From Paralithodes platypus (taxonomy: Eukaryota; Arthropoda; Malacostraca; Decapoda; Lithodidae), in the NCBI GenBank assembly GCA_032716605.1, contig CM064519.1, positions 26,942,708 to 27,006,707 on the forward strand: a stretch of 64,000 bases of DNA, read 5' to 3'. The notes under the pieces were generated by a model. The model saw only the letters and a program-made list of their open reading frames with translations. It was not told the origin of the DNA and did no database searches. Below are positions 1 through 11,034 of this stretch, piece after piece. The number at the start of each line of letters is the position of its first letter. Position 1 is the stretch's first letter. Position numbers and translations under genes: made by a program.

Positions 1-2107
1 TAGAAAGGTCCTGGTTCAGAGAAATTGCAGTGTTTATTTTTGAATTTATAAGATCGGGTTGGGTGAAAGAATTGGTAAATGTGAAGGAACTGTGGAGTGT
101 TGAGTCATCTGCGTAGGAATGTATTGGATTATGAGTGGTAGATATGAGATCATTGATATGAATGAGGAACAAAATTGGGGCCAAAACTGATCCCTGGGGA
201 ACACCAGCATTTATTGAGTGAAATTGAGAATAAAGGCCATCTACCATTACACGTATTTTTCTGTTATGAAGATAAGAAGAAATTAGTGGAACTAATGATG
301 CAAGGCCGTAGTGTGACATCTTCGACAATAAGGATTGATGCCAGACTCTATCAAATGCCTTTGATATATCCAGTGCTATTGTATGTGTTTCACCATGTTG
401 GTCTGTAGCTTGGTTGATTTGATGCGTAAGAAGGCAAAGCATGTCTGCAGTTGATCGACATCGTCTAAAACCATATTGCCTATCACTGATTAATTTATTA
501 TTCTCAAGATGCTTAATTATGTGATTATTTAATATAATTTCAAAGACTTTACCAAGAGTGGAAGTTATAGCTATTGGTCTGTAGTTTGATGGATCTGAAG
601 AGGCACCTTTTTTAGGAACTGGATGGATGTTTGCTTCTTTCCAGGGTACTGGGAAGCATGAGGTATGAGTACACAGACGGAAATTTTTTGACAATACAGG
701 AGCGAGCACCAAGGAGCAATTCTTAAGTACTATTGGAGGAATTTCATCTGGACCAGGAGCCTTATCTACCGAGAGATTCTGCAAAATAGTTTTGACATGT
801 CTGGTGTGGATCTTAAGTGAGGGAATTTCAGGCGAATTAAAATTAAGTACAGGGACATCTTGATATATTTCATCTAAGGTTGAGTTGGTGGAGAAAATAT
901 CCGCAAGAAGGTTAACTTTACCTCGTGGGTCACTTACAAGATTGCCAGTCGGAGATTTTAATGGTGGAATGGATGAAGCAGTAGTGAAGTTGGATTTAAA
1001 TGAGTTAAGAGTAGACCAAAATATTTTGTTATCATTTGGATTATTTAGAAGTTTATTTGCCTGCTTGTGGAGAAAGTTTGATTTAGTTAGGTTTAATACA
1101 GTTTTGGCATGATTTCTGATGTTTCTAAAGTAATTAAAGGCTTCATGTGTTTTTGATCTTGTGTATGCATTGTAGGCTATTGCTTTTTGTTCAGTTACTC
1201 TAGCACAATTATGGTCAAACCATTTAGGTGAATTAGATCTTTTACTGTACTTTTGATGAGGAATAAAAGTTTCCATTCCAATTTTTACAAAATCTTGTAT
1301 GTGGCTCAAGGTGGAGTGTGCATCATTAGAAAAGAAAGAGGTCCAGGGAATATCAATAAAGAAACCTTGAAGACCCTCCCAGTCTGCCCTATCGTAATGC
1401 CATTTAGTCACCAAAACAGGTTCAGAGTGGGAAGGTGTGGTAGGTGATAGACAGGTGGCCTGTATCAGACAGTGATCAGAAGATCCAAGCGGGGACCTCA
1501 CTGTAACATCATAATTTTCTGAATTGGTTGTTAAAAATAAGTCCAGTAGGTGGGAATTATGATTAGGATTATCTGGTACACGGGTGGGTTGGTTGACTAG
1601 TTGAGTGAGATTAAATGAGTCTGCAAATAGCTCACATTCAAGACCAGCATCATCAGTCCTGGCTGAATGAGTGAGCCATTCAACATTATGGACATTAAAA
1701 TCACCCAACACAGTGATTTCAGAAGAAGCATTTAAGTTGAGGACACTGAGTTGTGAGGACAGAGAATCAATAAGACTTTGCTCTGGAGGAGTATTTGGGG
1801 AACGGTAGATGCAACATATGTATTTAAATTTACAAGCAGAAATTAATTTGTATATAGAATAATCAAAATAGGGACAATTGAAACTAGTAACCTCCTCCAG
1901 GGCAATTTCAGATTTTGCGAAGCAACATACACCTCCTTTAGGTCTGAAATTTTGGAGCAGTTGATAACCTGGAAAATTAAATCTAGACGTGTCAGATGTG
2001 GATGTTACTTGAGTCTCTGTCAAAAAAAGGAGAGTAGGGGATTCTGCTTGAAGAAATTGGTGTACAGAATTGATGTTAGAGTGAAGTCCCCTTATATTGC
2101 TAAAATG
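1..2107 (-). CDS. LINE endonuclease-reverse transcriptase, Jockey-like, open to left edge
   Basis: The minus strand is open, without stops, from about 2107 to position 1 (roughly 700 codons), so the 3' end lies outside the window. In order it encodes an apurinic-type endonuclease (G-D-F-N at 1705-1694, a later S-S-D-H) and a reverse transcriptase (KAPGPDEIPP, a YRPIAITS block, AFDRVW, GVPQGS at 205-188, and the catalytic YADD at 115-104). I checked that G-D-F-N, GVPQGS and YADD share one frame. Known role of the family: target-primed reverse transcription of its own RNA. No in-frame ATG is seen at the right end, where it abuts another LINE at about 2107, so it is 5'-truncated or chimeric. Clade is inferred from motif style only. 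The frame looks young compared with the frameshifted elements nearby. Confidence 0.85.
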
Positions 2108-4085
2108 TACATATGTACAGATTGAAGAGTGCGGGCGACAGGACGGATCCTTGCGGGACTCCGTTTGGGAAATTTCTAATGCTAGATGACTGACCGGCAA
2201 AAGATACGTGTGCACATCTGCCTGCTAAGAAGTTGGCCAGCCATCTTTTTGTGTTGTTGTGCATGTTTGTGTTGTAGATTTTGTTTGGTAGGTGGTGGCG
2301 GGGGATGGCATCGAAGGCTTTACTAATGTCAAGTGTGGCAAGTACTGATCTGTGTGGTGGTCTAGCTGAGTTGATGCCGTCAAAAGCTCTTTGTGTAAGG
2401 TCTGTAAGAAGAGTGTTTGTGGAGTGTAATGGCCTGAAGCCATGTTGTGTTGGAGAAAGGGGTAAGTCAGGTGTCATCAATTGTAGTACAAGGCGCTCTA
2501 TGACTTTGGAGGGGGTGCAAAGGAGTGTGATAGGGCGGTGTGAGGAGGGTAGCGTGGGGTCTTTGTTAGGTTTGGGGAATGTGATGATGATACCATGCTT
2601 CCAGATGTCTGGTATTGTGTTGTGTGAGTAGCTGTAGTTTGACATGTTAGTGAGTGTTTGTATGCCTTGTGGTCCCAGGTGTCTGAGGTGAATGTTGCTT
2701 TTGTTGTCTAGGCCACAGGCGGGTGAGAGCTTGAGATTGTTGATGATATGCTTTGTCTGGTTGTTGGTGAAGGGTGTATAGTCAGGGTCTGTGGGGAATT
2801 GTCTTTTGCGTCGGATGACACGTCGGTCGTCTTTGTGAGGTTTTAGGTGACTGACATGAGAGAAGTGATTGATGAGAGTGTTTGCTTGTTGTTTACATGA
2901 AGGAGTAGAGTCTGTTGTTGTGATTGCAGCATGTGATTGTGTTGTGTTGGAAAGTGTGATGCTGTTTAGTGTTTTGTAGAGTTTTTGGGGGTTTGTTTTG
3001 TGATCGAGTGTTTGTAGGAAGTTATTCCAATTTAGTGTTTGTTGTTGTTGTTGTGTTTGTTGTTCTTGTATTTTGTTGTTAATCTGGATGTTAAGTGCTT
3101 GAATTTGTTGATTGATGTCTTGTGTGTGGGGGGCTGGGGAGTGTTTCAGTGTGTCGTGTTGTATGATGAGGTTTTGAATTTCTGGTGAGAAGTTGGGGTT
3201 GTGTTTTTTTATGTTACCTCTTGGAATGTGTTTCTTGTCGGCATTTTGGATAGTCGTGTTGAATGTGTGTACAGCATTGTTGATGTTAGTGATGGGTGTA
3301 CTGTTTAAGGTTTCAAAGTGTTGTTCTGTCTCATTTGTGAAAGCTTCCCAGTTAGCTCTTTTATAGTTAGTGTAAGTGTGTCTGTGGCTAGCTGGGGTGA
3401 GTCTTGTTTTGGTGGTGATAATGATCGGGAGGTGGTCTGAGCCTAAGGTTCTGACCACCCTCCAGGATGTTGTGGGGGCGAGTTTGGGGGAGCAAAAGGT
3501 GATATCAGGAGATGATGGGGTGTAGAGGGCTCGGTGGGGAGTATGGGTATGCTGATTAATGTTATTAAGGATATATAGGTTGTCTGGTTGGTGTTGTAGG
3601 ACCAGTCCTCTGTCTGTGTCGGGGTTGTTGACAAACCAGGCCGACGTCTTTGCATTGAAATCACCACCCAGGATGATGTGTGGGGTGTTTGTGATGTGTT
3701 GTATTTGTGGTCTGTAATAATTTGGTACTGTAGGGGATGTTTGGGGAGGGATGTATGTGTTTATGATGGTAATGTTGGAGCTGTTGCCAGTGCGTATTTT
3801 AATTGATTGTATTTCTGTTGTGTTATCGGTTGGGAGGAGGAGGGATTTGGTATGTGCACTGGTGTCTAACTGTCTATATATGTTATATCTTTGTGTACCA
3901 GGGTGATGAGTCCACCGCCAATGCCGACGGCCCGGTCTTGTCGTATGGTGGTGAAATTGTGAAATGTAGGTGTTTTTTGTGTTGTACGGAGTTTTGTTTC
4001 TTGTAAGATGGCAATGTGTATGTTGTGTTGTTTGATGAAGTGTGTGAGTTCGTGTTTCTTTGTGTTGATGCCATCTATGTTTAGT
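2108..4085 (-). pseudogene. Endonuclease-RT part of the 2A/PHD LINE, truncated
   Basis: From the right: an endonuclease start (INILQLNIDGINTKKHEL near 4085), an LQETKL motif, then a frame change near 3868 where the first frame hits TAG and the protein resumes in another frame. The second frame is open to 2100 and holds L-G-G-D-F-N-A near 3665, G-S-D-H near 3440, the RT fingers (WKHGIIITFPKPNKDP, a HRPITLL block), KAFDAIPRHHL and GVPQGSVLSPALFNL. The YxDD block that should follow is absent because another LINE begins at about 2107. Start codons quoted for this frame by simple ORF calling are not real starts; the frame continues upstream. Confidence 0.8.
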
Positions 4086-4239
4086 TGAAGGATGTTAATG
4101 TTGTGTGTGCGGTGTATGTTGGGTGCTGCTGCACGAGGATGGGGGAGGGGGAGGGGGTGATGGTGGGGGTGTGGGTGGGGATTGGGGTGCAGGAGATGAG
4201 GGTAGGAATGGATGAGGTTGGGGTGTGGATGGGCTGGGT

Positions 4240-4405
4240 GGGTTGGGGAGGAGAGGTGGACGGGTTTTAGGAGTGGGGGTGGATGTTATGGGCAGGTTAT
4301 GTGGGTTGGGGAGGAGAGGTGGACGGGTTTTAGGAGAGGGAGTGGATGGTATGGTATGGTAAGGTTATGTGGGTTGGGGAGGAGAGGTGGACGGGCTTTA
4401 GGGGA
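4240..4405. repeat. Three ~65-bp tandem repeats in the LINE linker
   Basis: The plus-strand block GGTTGGGGAGGAGAGGTGGA, followed by CGGG(T/C)TTTAGG, occurs three times (around 4251, 4308 and 4374), separated by related GGTTATGTG-containing spacers. On the coding (minus) strand it gives the Pro/Ser/Leu-rich linker after the PHD finger. Confidence 0.75.
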
Positions 4406-4880
4406 GGGATTTGACTGAGAGAGGGAGGGGCATGAGGAACATGTCCAGGTGTTTGTGTAGTGTTTCATGGAGGCAAGTGTTGTGCAGGTGAAATGGGTCC
4501 AGCTCCTGCATGAGTTGCAGAGAACTGAACTCTTAGTTTGGCGGCTCAAAGTAATGGGTGTTGAGCAAGTTGGACATGTGTATTTGTAGGTGGGTCCTGG
4601 GTTGCTCTCAATGTCTCCGGCTAGAAGGAGTCTTCGAGAAATGACAGCCGGAGAGTCATTTCTCGGTGTAGGAAAAACTGTGTATTGTGTGTGTATTGTG
4701 TGTGTATGTGTGGTGTGAGAGATGTGAGAATTGCCCGGCGCGACCGCAGCCGCTCCAAGGATGCGTGCCCCCAGGGAGGGGGCAGGGGATAGTTGTGGCG
4801 GTTTGGCTCCCGGAAGCTGCTTCCCACGGTCGGCAGCCTGCTGTCCTCCACTGTCGGTGATCTTGTCCCCGGACGGGAGG
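4286..4880 (-). pseudogene. LINE ORF N-terminus: 2A-like motif, PHD finger, Pro-rich linker
   Basis: The frame shows LLLAGDIESNPGP, matching the 2A ribosome-skipping consensus D-x-E-x-N-P-G-P, followed by a C4HC3 PHD-type zinc finger: CPTC, CNSC, H-F-T-C and CSSC in order. It then runs into a Pro/His-rich linker. No ATG lies in this frame between the element's right edge and the 2A; the nearest ATG (4659-4657) is one frame off and ends after 12 codons just before the 2A. A small indel between ATG and 2A would explain this, so the copy is probably frameshifted there; a non-AUG start is the alternative. Codons reaching further right are antisense to a DIRS element and should not be counted as part of the protein. 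Confidence 0.7.
4592..4615 (-). other. 2A-like ribosome-skipping motif (D-I-E-S-N-P-G-P)
   Basis: Eight codons read D-I-E-S-N-P-G-P, preceded by L-L-L-A-G. In known 2A peptides the ribosome skips the bond between the last Gly and Pro, releasing the upstream piece. At the N-terminus of LINE proteins such motifs can act by skipping or, in some animal proteins, as signal-like sequences. Activity here is inferred from sequence only. Confidence 0.8.
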
Positions 4881-4886
4881 GTGTTG

Positions 4887-6648
4887 TAATACATAGACGA
4901 CTGGCTGCTGGCGGCGAAGTCAGAGAGTACTATACTGTACAAAATCCATGTCAATCACATTTTATATCATGTACGATCCCTAGGTTTCAAGGTCAACTTG
5001 GCAGAGTCACATCTTGTCTCCACATGGGTATTCAGTGAATAGAGCTGGTCAGGGACCCAGCCCATCTTACTCTCAGTCAGAGTGTGGACAACCACAGCAG
5101 AATTCGAAAGAAATTAGTTGTGTTTATCCACAGTCTAACACACCACGAAAGGTCCCTGGTGGTCCCTGGTCGGCTCTCTCAAACTGCATTCAACTCATTG
5201 TAAAGTTGGGCTGGTTAAAAGTAAAGAGGTTAATTTTGGAAGGACAGAAAATTTTCCTCTATTGCCGGCGGAGAAAACTGAAGAAATTCCTCCATTAATT
5301 CATAACTTACTGTCGGTCTAGGCTAGGGGAGAAAACTTGCACTTAGGGGAGAAAACTTGCACTGACTTATGACATGGCTTTTTCTTTCCCACCTACGGTA
5401 TGGGTAGACACAATTGCTTCAACGACACTAGGCTGGGTTTATCAGTCGAACCTAAGCCATCAAGGTCTAAGTCGGGGGGGGGGGGGGGGGTTTCCCTAAC
5501 CGAGAATATGTTGTCGTCAAGCACGAACTTGTAGTGTAGTCCCTTGAGATTTTCCTTCATACAGTACTTACATTTTCTCCCGGCGGAGGGGGGGGGGGGA
5601 TCAGTTACTTTCCAAATGGAAAACGGGTATGCGGTACACTGCACTCACACGCATGGGTCAGCGAGGTCTCGGGGTTGGCTAAAGTGTCAGAAGAGATTTT
5701 TGCTCTGGCTAAAGAGCTGAGTATTCATCTTCATTCATCATACCTCCCAGGAGTAGTGAACAACTGTGCGGACGCTCTATCCCGGCGACAGGGCGCCGTA
5801 ATAAAATGAGCAATCAAGCTGAGCATCTCCAAGGAGATGTCTGCAGAGCCATCACTCCCACAAGTGAATATATGCGCATCCGAGGTAACCACAGGCTTCC
5901 TCTCTACCTATCCCGCCGGGGACTAACCTCATGGGGGGGGGGGGGATCCTAGACGCTCTATTAAGAGGGCGGCAACAAAAGAGGATGTAATCTATCTGTT
6001 TCCGCCTCCGGATGTTGCACTCGGGTATCAGGTATTTCACAACCTATAAGGTTACTGGAGCTGAGTTGCGCTGGTCGCACCTTTTTGACCGGCTTAGGTG
6101 GGGTACTACCAATGGAAACACTAAGCAAAACCTTCCGGTCTCGTGCTTCCACTTGCAGACAATTGACAACCTGGAGACCTCACTGACTCTTGCTGTGGGA
6201 TACTCAATATTCCATATGATCATATCCGTAGGGAGAAAGGGTTATTAGTAAATTCAGTAATCACCTTTCTAAGTCTACCAGACAACCTTTTTTTTTATCA
6301 TTATGGCAATCGTTCTCAACCTGATCAGTAGAAATGGCTCAACCTAACGTTTCAGTAACTTTAGTTGTTAAGTACTTGAACTAGTTGTCTAACAAAAAAC
6401 ACCTTTCTCTAGTTATGCTGACCAATCACCCGTCTACTATTAGAACCCCCAGGTTACGGCCTTACAAGGCTACCCATACCACAGGCGGAAGGGAAAAGGT
6501 TCAGGAGGGCAGGTTTTCAAGCTTCACCCATCACCCCGTCAGCTCATTCCGACCTGGTCTCTAGACAAAGCTTTGTCTTTGCTTCATATCGCGCAAGTTT
6601 TTACTTCGCGCCGGAGTTTTTTGACTCATTATTAAGAAGGCTATGTTC
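4887..6648 (+). pseudogene. Decayed DIRS-like RT / RNase H / tyrosine recombinase fragment
   Basis: Pieces in different frames follow the DIRS/Ngaro pol order. YIDDWLLAAKSE begins at 4890 (RT catalytic box) and is followed by a LGFKVNLAESHLV thumb-like stretch. A WVDTIAS stretch near 5400 resembles the first RNase H aspartate box, and SSYLPGVVNNCADALSRR at about 5728-5781 is the RNase H tail. LFPPPDVALGYQVFHN near 6000 fits the linker to the recombinase. The block W-S-L-D-K-A-L-S-L-L near 6565 and the I-I-K-K-A-M-F strand just before 6648 fit the catalytic half of a tyrosine recombinase. Stops, frame changes and several G runs interrupt it. The sequence resumes at 11035 beyond a 4.39-kb insertion. 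Confidence 0.7.
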
Positions 6649-7092
6649 TAGTAGGGTCATTTGCTTGGAATCCGTGACCATTTTGTGCCTACCTTTTTCT
6701 CTCGATGGATTTGACAACCTGAACCATTTTAAAGGAAAATGAGATCCTATGCCCCTCTGAAAAATTACGGCTAACTCTGCTAGAGCCCAATATTCAAACT
6801 GGCCGCCAATGCCATCTTGAAAAACATGAAATGTAATATCTCTGGCATCAGATGAGCTACAAGGACGAATGAGGTGTCCTAATTCTGGCATTACAAATCC
6901 ACTGGAATGGTTATTGTATTGTATTGTATTGTATTGTATTGTATTGTATTGTTATTGTATTGTACAGTATTATACTAATTGTACATACTAATCTGCCACT
7001 TCACTGTCACTACATGATTCACTGTATGAGCCACTATCAGAATCACTGTCCTCACTTTCGCTGCTATCATCACTGTTGTTGTCTGCCTGCGG
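6649..7092 (+). repeat. Left terminal inverted repeat of the DNA transposon
   Basis: Matches the reverse complement of 10591-11034. It includes a (TATTG)n microsatellite at about 6905-6960 and, on the minus strand, a non-functional duplicate of the acidic tail codons of the internal gene. Confidence 0.9.
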
Positions 7093-7167
7093 TGTATATC
7101 TAATATTACTTTTTTACTGTTTCAGATGGATCGCATGCCCATCTGATGAAAATCGCCGACTTGTGAA

Positions 7168-10100
7168 GTGACCGAAATAATGGATAATAGAAGAGAGAGT
7201 GAAGAGTTACCAGACAAGACATTAAATGAATACGAGTGCATTTTACTCTGTGGTAAGCGATGTACCGCAGATGATCGTTTGGAAAACATTACACCTGAGA
7301 AGTGGGAATCCATCCGGGAAAAGTCTTTACAATGGAAAGAACTTGATAAGTTTCAACATATACATGAAAATGTGGATTGGGAGAAGGGACCAAAGGGTCA
7401 CCACATGCATAGCACTTGTTACGCATCATTATCCAGCAAGCGCAAGCTCTCTCAAGCCGAAAAACGCAAACACAAATCCGAGGAACGTCTTGAAAGAGAT
7501 GAAGCATCAGATCAACAAGACCCTTCCCCAGAGGCCAGTGCACCTAAAAGGCTCCGCTCCAGTATGGGTGTCCTTCACGATAAGACTCTATGTGTGTGGT
7601 GCATGAAAGGGGCATACAAGAGTACAAGCAGATTTTACTCCTATCAACAGTAGATGCCTGGACTAAATTCAAGTTACATACTGTCCGTCTGGAAGATGAG
7701 GTCATGAGATTGAGACTTGACACTCTGATTGCATCCATCCCAGAGAGTCAAACAGCATTTGGGTTGGAAATCCGCTACCATCGTGCGTGCTGGCGCAAAT
7801 ATGTAAGCGACCACAAGCCCCTTTCAGATGAAAGCACTCAACAGCTGCAGCGTGTAAACCTCCGAGAGGCCCAAGCTCTCTTCTTTCATCATATTCGTCA
7901 AGTCATCTTCAAAGACCATGAAATTCGCACACTGCAAGGCCTGCTGCAGGACTATAAGCGCATTATCTCAAATCACGGACATAACTCAGTAGTAAAATCC
8001 AGCTACTTAGGAAATTCTCGTCAATGAATTTGGGGAAGAAATCGGATTTCATGAACGCATTCAAAAGAATGTGAGTGAACTGGTATATGATACAACAGCA
8101 GCAGGTACATACATCGAGGCGGCAATATCTTCATTGGGTGTCAGCAATGATCAGTTGGTGATAAATGTTGCGGCACGACTCAAAGAGCAAGTCATCAGGA
8201 CAAATACTATTCCCTGGCTCCCATATATACACAAGTTGGAGAGAGAAGAAGACCTCAGTGAGCTCCTGCTGAAGCTGCTCACATGGCTGAAACACCCAAA
8301 TAAGTCTGCAATTGATGACAGTCCATCTGTCCGATCGATTGCATCTATCCTCACAAGCTACATCACTGGAAAACGCACTGCATTTGAGATAAATCTCTCT
8401 GTCTTGCTACATAGACTGACCAAGAGTAGGGAGATAGTCGACATAATGCACAAGGATGGACTGGGCATCAGTTACAATGACGTACTTATGCTGCAAGATT
8501 TTTGGGTGGTCAATGACCTCAAGTGCTCATCTGATTGCCCCTTCGAACTAGCTGAGGGTAAGCCTGCTATCGCTATAGTCGACAACGATGACTTCAAGAG
8601 CGACACACTGACCGGTGCTGGCCAGTCACACCGCACTAATGTCATGTTTGTGCAGCCAGAATCATTTGATACAGAACTTCCTTCCGAGAATCACGAGGAT
8701 AGACCAGTTCCCGGTGCCAACTTTGCATCAAACCTCTCGACAACTCTCAAAGAGCTCGGAAGTGAAATGCAAAAAGTCAACCCATACAAGACAGCGAAGC
8801 GTGGGGAACCACCTCTCAGGAAGCCACCAGCTGATCAAAGTACTCCTCCTCCTGACACATCGGTGCAAAGAATTTGTGGTGTGATCCATGCATTGGCCAG
8901 GGCGCAAGATGACCGAACGAGACCTAAGCCAGAAGAACAGACTGTGCCTGGGTTTTCAGGGTTTCACGCCAGCATGTCAAATGCAGATGAGAAGAGTCGA
9001 GCAATATACCACATGACCTATCCCAACCCACGCAGTAAGACAATTCTCAATGATGTGATGTGTAAGCTTGCAAAATCAATCGAAGAAAAAAAGATGCCTT
9101 TTGCAATAATTGTTGGTGATCGTCCTGTCTACGTGCTCATGCTAGAGTTGAAAAGTGAGAATGCTGAGCTGTTCAGCAAAATCTTACCATTCATGGCACC
9201 CTTCCACATCCAAATGTTGTTCATCTACACTATATACAAGAGGTTTAAGGGATCTGGCATCTCAGATGTGTTGGTGGCAGCTGGTGTTATAGCAGACGGG
9301 TCTGTTGATCAGGCCCTTCGTGGAAAACATGTTAAGCGTGGGGTTCGCTGCTTGCGACTATTCTACGAGACTCTGGTCCACCATGTCATAGACAAACGTT
9401 TGGAAGATTCCCCTCTATCTGAAGAAGTAAAGGCATCCCTTGCCAAGCTTCGACATCCGATTGATGCACAGGAACTTGCAGATGAACATGCAGAGCTAGA
9501 GAGAAATGCTGAGCTGAAGGACCTCGTTGATGCTCTCTTCAAGGACTTTGAGGGTGCCCCACAAGCAGAATACTGGATGTCATTCATGGAAATGGTTGAG
9601 GTTCTGAGCTGAAGGACCTCGTTGATGCTCTCTTCAAGGACTTTGAGGGTGCCCCACAAGCAGAATACTGGATGTCATTCATGGAAATGGTTGAGGTTCT
9701 AACTCAAAATATCCATGCAATCAGAACAAACAACTGGACTGAGTTCAAGTCCTCACTCAAGCTCATGCTTCCTTTGATGCAAATCTATGATAATGACAAG
9801 TATGGTCGGCATCTCCCCGATTTCACCGCAGTGCTTGATACCCTTCCTGTCGATCAGGCTGCATTCATGGAGAGTGGTATGTTTGCACAGTCAATGACAG
9901 GAAAACCATATTCGTGTGTCGCCCTCGACATATGGATAGAGTCAACAATGAATAAGGGCTCTAAGCTGAAGTCTGGTTGGTTGGCCATTCTGAACAATGA
10001 AAAGCAGCTCCTTTCAAACACTCGGAATGTGAATAACATCAATCGGGTGAGAACAAAGGTCCATCGCCATGCTAATCGCAAGAAACAAGGAAAAGGGAAG

Positions 10101-10695
10101 CATGCTGATTGCTCGTCGAGTAAAATGAAGAAGGATGAACAAGCTGTACAGGATATAAGCGCATGTCTCACTGAATTCAAGTGTGATCCATTTGACCATA
10201 CAAACAAGACACTTCGATCCCTACAGTCAGGAATCCCAGCCTCAGACACTCTCGCTGCCGACTTGAAATTGGCAAAGGAGGATGGCACAAGCAAACTGAA
10301 GCAGTTCTTGAATGAGATATGGTGATACCAAAAGCAAGACCCTGGGAGATGCGAGGGCAGCGAAGTGGAGAGCTCAGAAGAAAAAAAGTACTATCCGACT
10401 TGTGCCTGACTTGGACAGTCTCCGTCCACACTTGGAGCGTGCAAACTATCTTGCATATTTGCAAAAGCATTACCAGCTCCAAAGTCACCCCTCACCGATC
10501 GGCCATGGATGGCATCTTGTAAATGGCCTATGTCTGCCTGTCCGTTCAACCCAGCCCCCACTTCCCCCATCCATACCACTACCTACAAATCCGCAGGCAG
10601 AGAACAACAGTGATGATAGCAGCGAAAGTGAGGACAGTGATTCTGATAGTGACTCATACAGTGAATCATGTAGTGACAGTGAAGTGGCAGATTAG
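7168..10695 (+). pseudogene. Large putative transposase (~1,150 residues), four frame breaks
   Basis: Likely start ATG near 7168-7180. N-terminal cysteine/histidine clusters (CILLCGKRC, later HHMHSTC; then CVWCMKG, later RYHRACW) look like two C2HC-type zinc sites. A helical region follows. Candidate acidic active-site positions are D in I-V-D-N-D-D-F (codon at 8581), D in I-V-G-D-R-P (9118) with H at 9205, and D-x-x-I-E (9927-9941). A basic region, a GHGWHLVNG block and an acidic Ser/Asp tail close it. The same motif order occurs, to my knowledge, in a widespread family of uncharacterised invertebrate proteins; an RNase H-fold DDE transposase is inference. Breaks: about 7610-7650, about 8008, a 95-bp duplication at 9606 and about 10312. 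The copy is dead. Confidence 0.65.
9511..9700 (+). repeat. 95-bp tandem duplication inside the transposase gene
   Basis: The unit beginning GAGCTGAAGGACCTCGTTGA at 9511 is repeated at 9606 with a 95-bp period. Because 95 is not a multiple of three, the second copy shifts the frame and brings a stop at 9612; the protein resumes from the second copy at about 9672. Confidence 0.95.
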
Positions 10696-11034
10696 TATGT
10701 ACAATTAGTATAATATAATACAATACAATAACAATACAATATACAATACAATACAATACAATAACCATTCCAGTGGATTTGTAATGCCAGAATTAGTGAA
10801 AAAGGACACCTCATTCGTCCTTGTAGCTCATCTGATGCCAGAGATATTACATTTCATGTTTTTCAAGATGGCATTGGCAGCCATTTTGAATATTGGGCTC
10901 TAGCAGAGTTAGCCGTCATTTTTCAGAGAGGCATAGGAGCTAATTTTCCTTTAAAATGGTTCAGGTTGTCAAATCCATCGAGAGAAAAAGGTAGGAACAA
11001 AATGGTCACGGATTCCAAGCAAATGACCCTACTA
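10591..11034 (-). repeat. Right terminal inverted repeat of the DNA transposon
   Basis: Matches the reverse complement of 6649-7092. Its inner ~105 bp encode the Ser/Asp-rich C-terminus of the internal protein (stop near 10695), followed by a (ATACA)n microsatellite at about 10715-10765. Confidence 0.9.

Larger units (their letters stand above)
2108..4880 (-). mobile_element. Non-LTR retrotransposon with 2A-like motif and PHD finger
   Basis: Read right to left, this LINE has a 5' region (~4880-4660), a 2A-like motif, a PHD finger, a proline-rich linker with tandem repeats, an endonuclease and a reverse transcriptase that stops being recognisable at about 2110, just after GVPQGSVLSPALFNLY. 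The last third of the RT is replaced by another LINE in the same orientation. The right boundary is placed between about 4870 and 4890 because from 4890 the plus strand encodes a DIRS RT motif. Frame breaks mark it as a decayed copy. CR1-type elements in other invertebrates are known to carry N-terminal 2A-like and PHD modules, so a CR1-like clade is my preferred guess. Confidence 0.75.
6649..11034 (+). mobile_element. DNA transposon with 444-bp terminal inverted repeats
   Basis: The 6649-7092 sequence and the reverse complement of 10591-11034 are nearly identical over 444 bp each, with only scattered differences in the stretches I compared. Outer ends begin TAGTAGGGTCATTTGC. A 3-bp TTC flanks both sides (6646-6648 and 11035-11037), and removing one copy joins the DIRS-like frame around it, which supports TTC as the target duplication. 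Inside lies one large plus-strand gene broken by frameshifts. I cannot place it in a named superfamily with confidence: 3-bp duplications are known from several DDE groups, but TIRs this long that also encode the protein's C-terminus are unusual. Confidence 0.85.

Noticed and set aside
2281..2631. Plus-strand 116-aa frame
   Set aside because: Antisense to the LINE reverse transcriptase.
4621..4954. Long minus-strand N-terminal extension before the 2A motif
   Set aside because: Codons right of about 4880 are antisense to a DIRS RT (YIDD on the plus strand), so they do not belong to the LINE protein.
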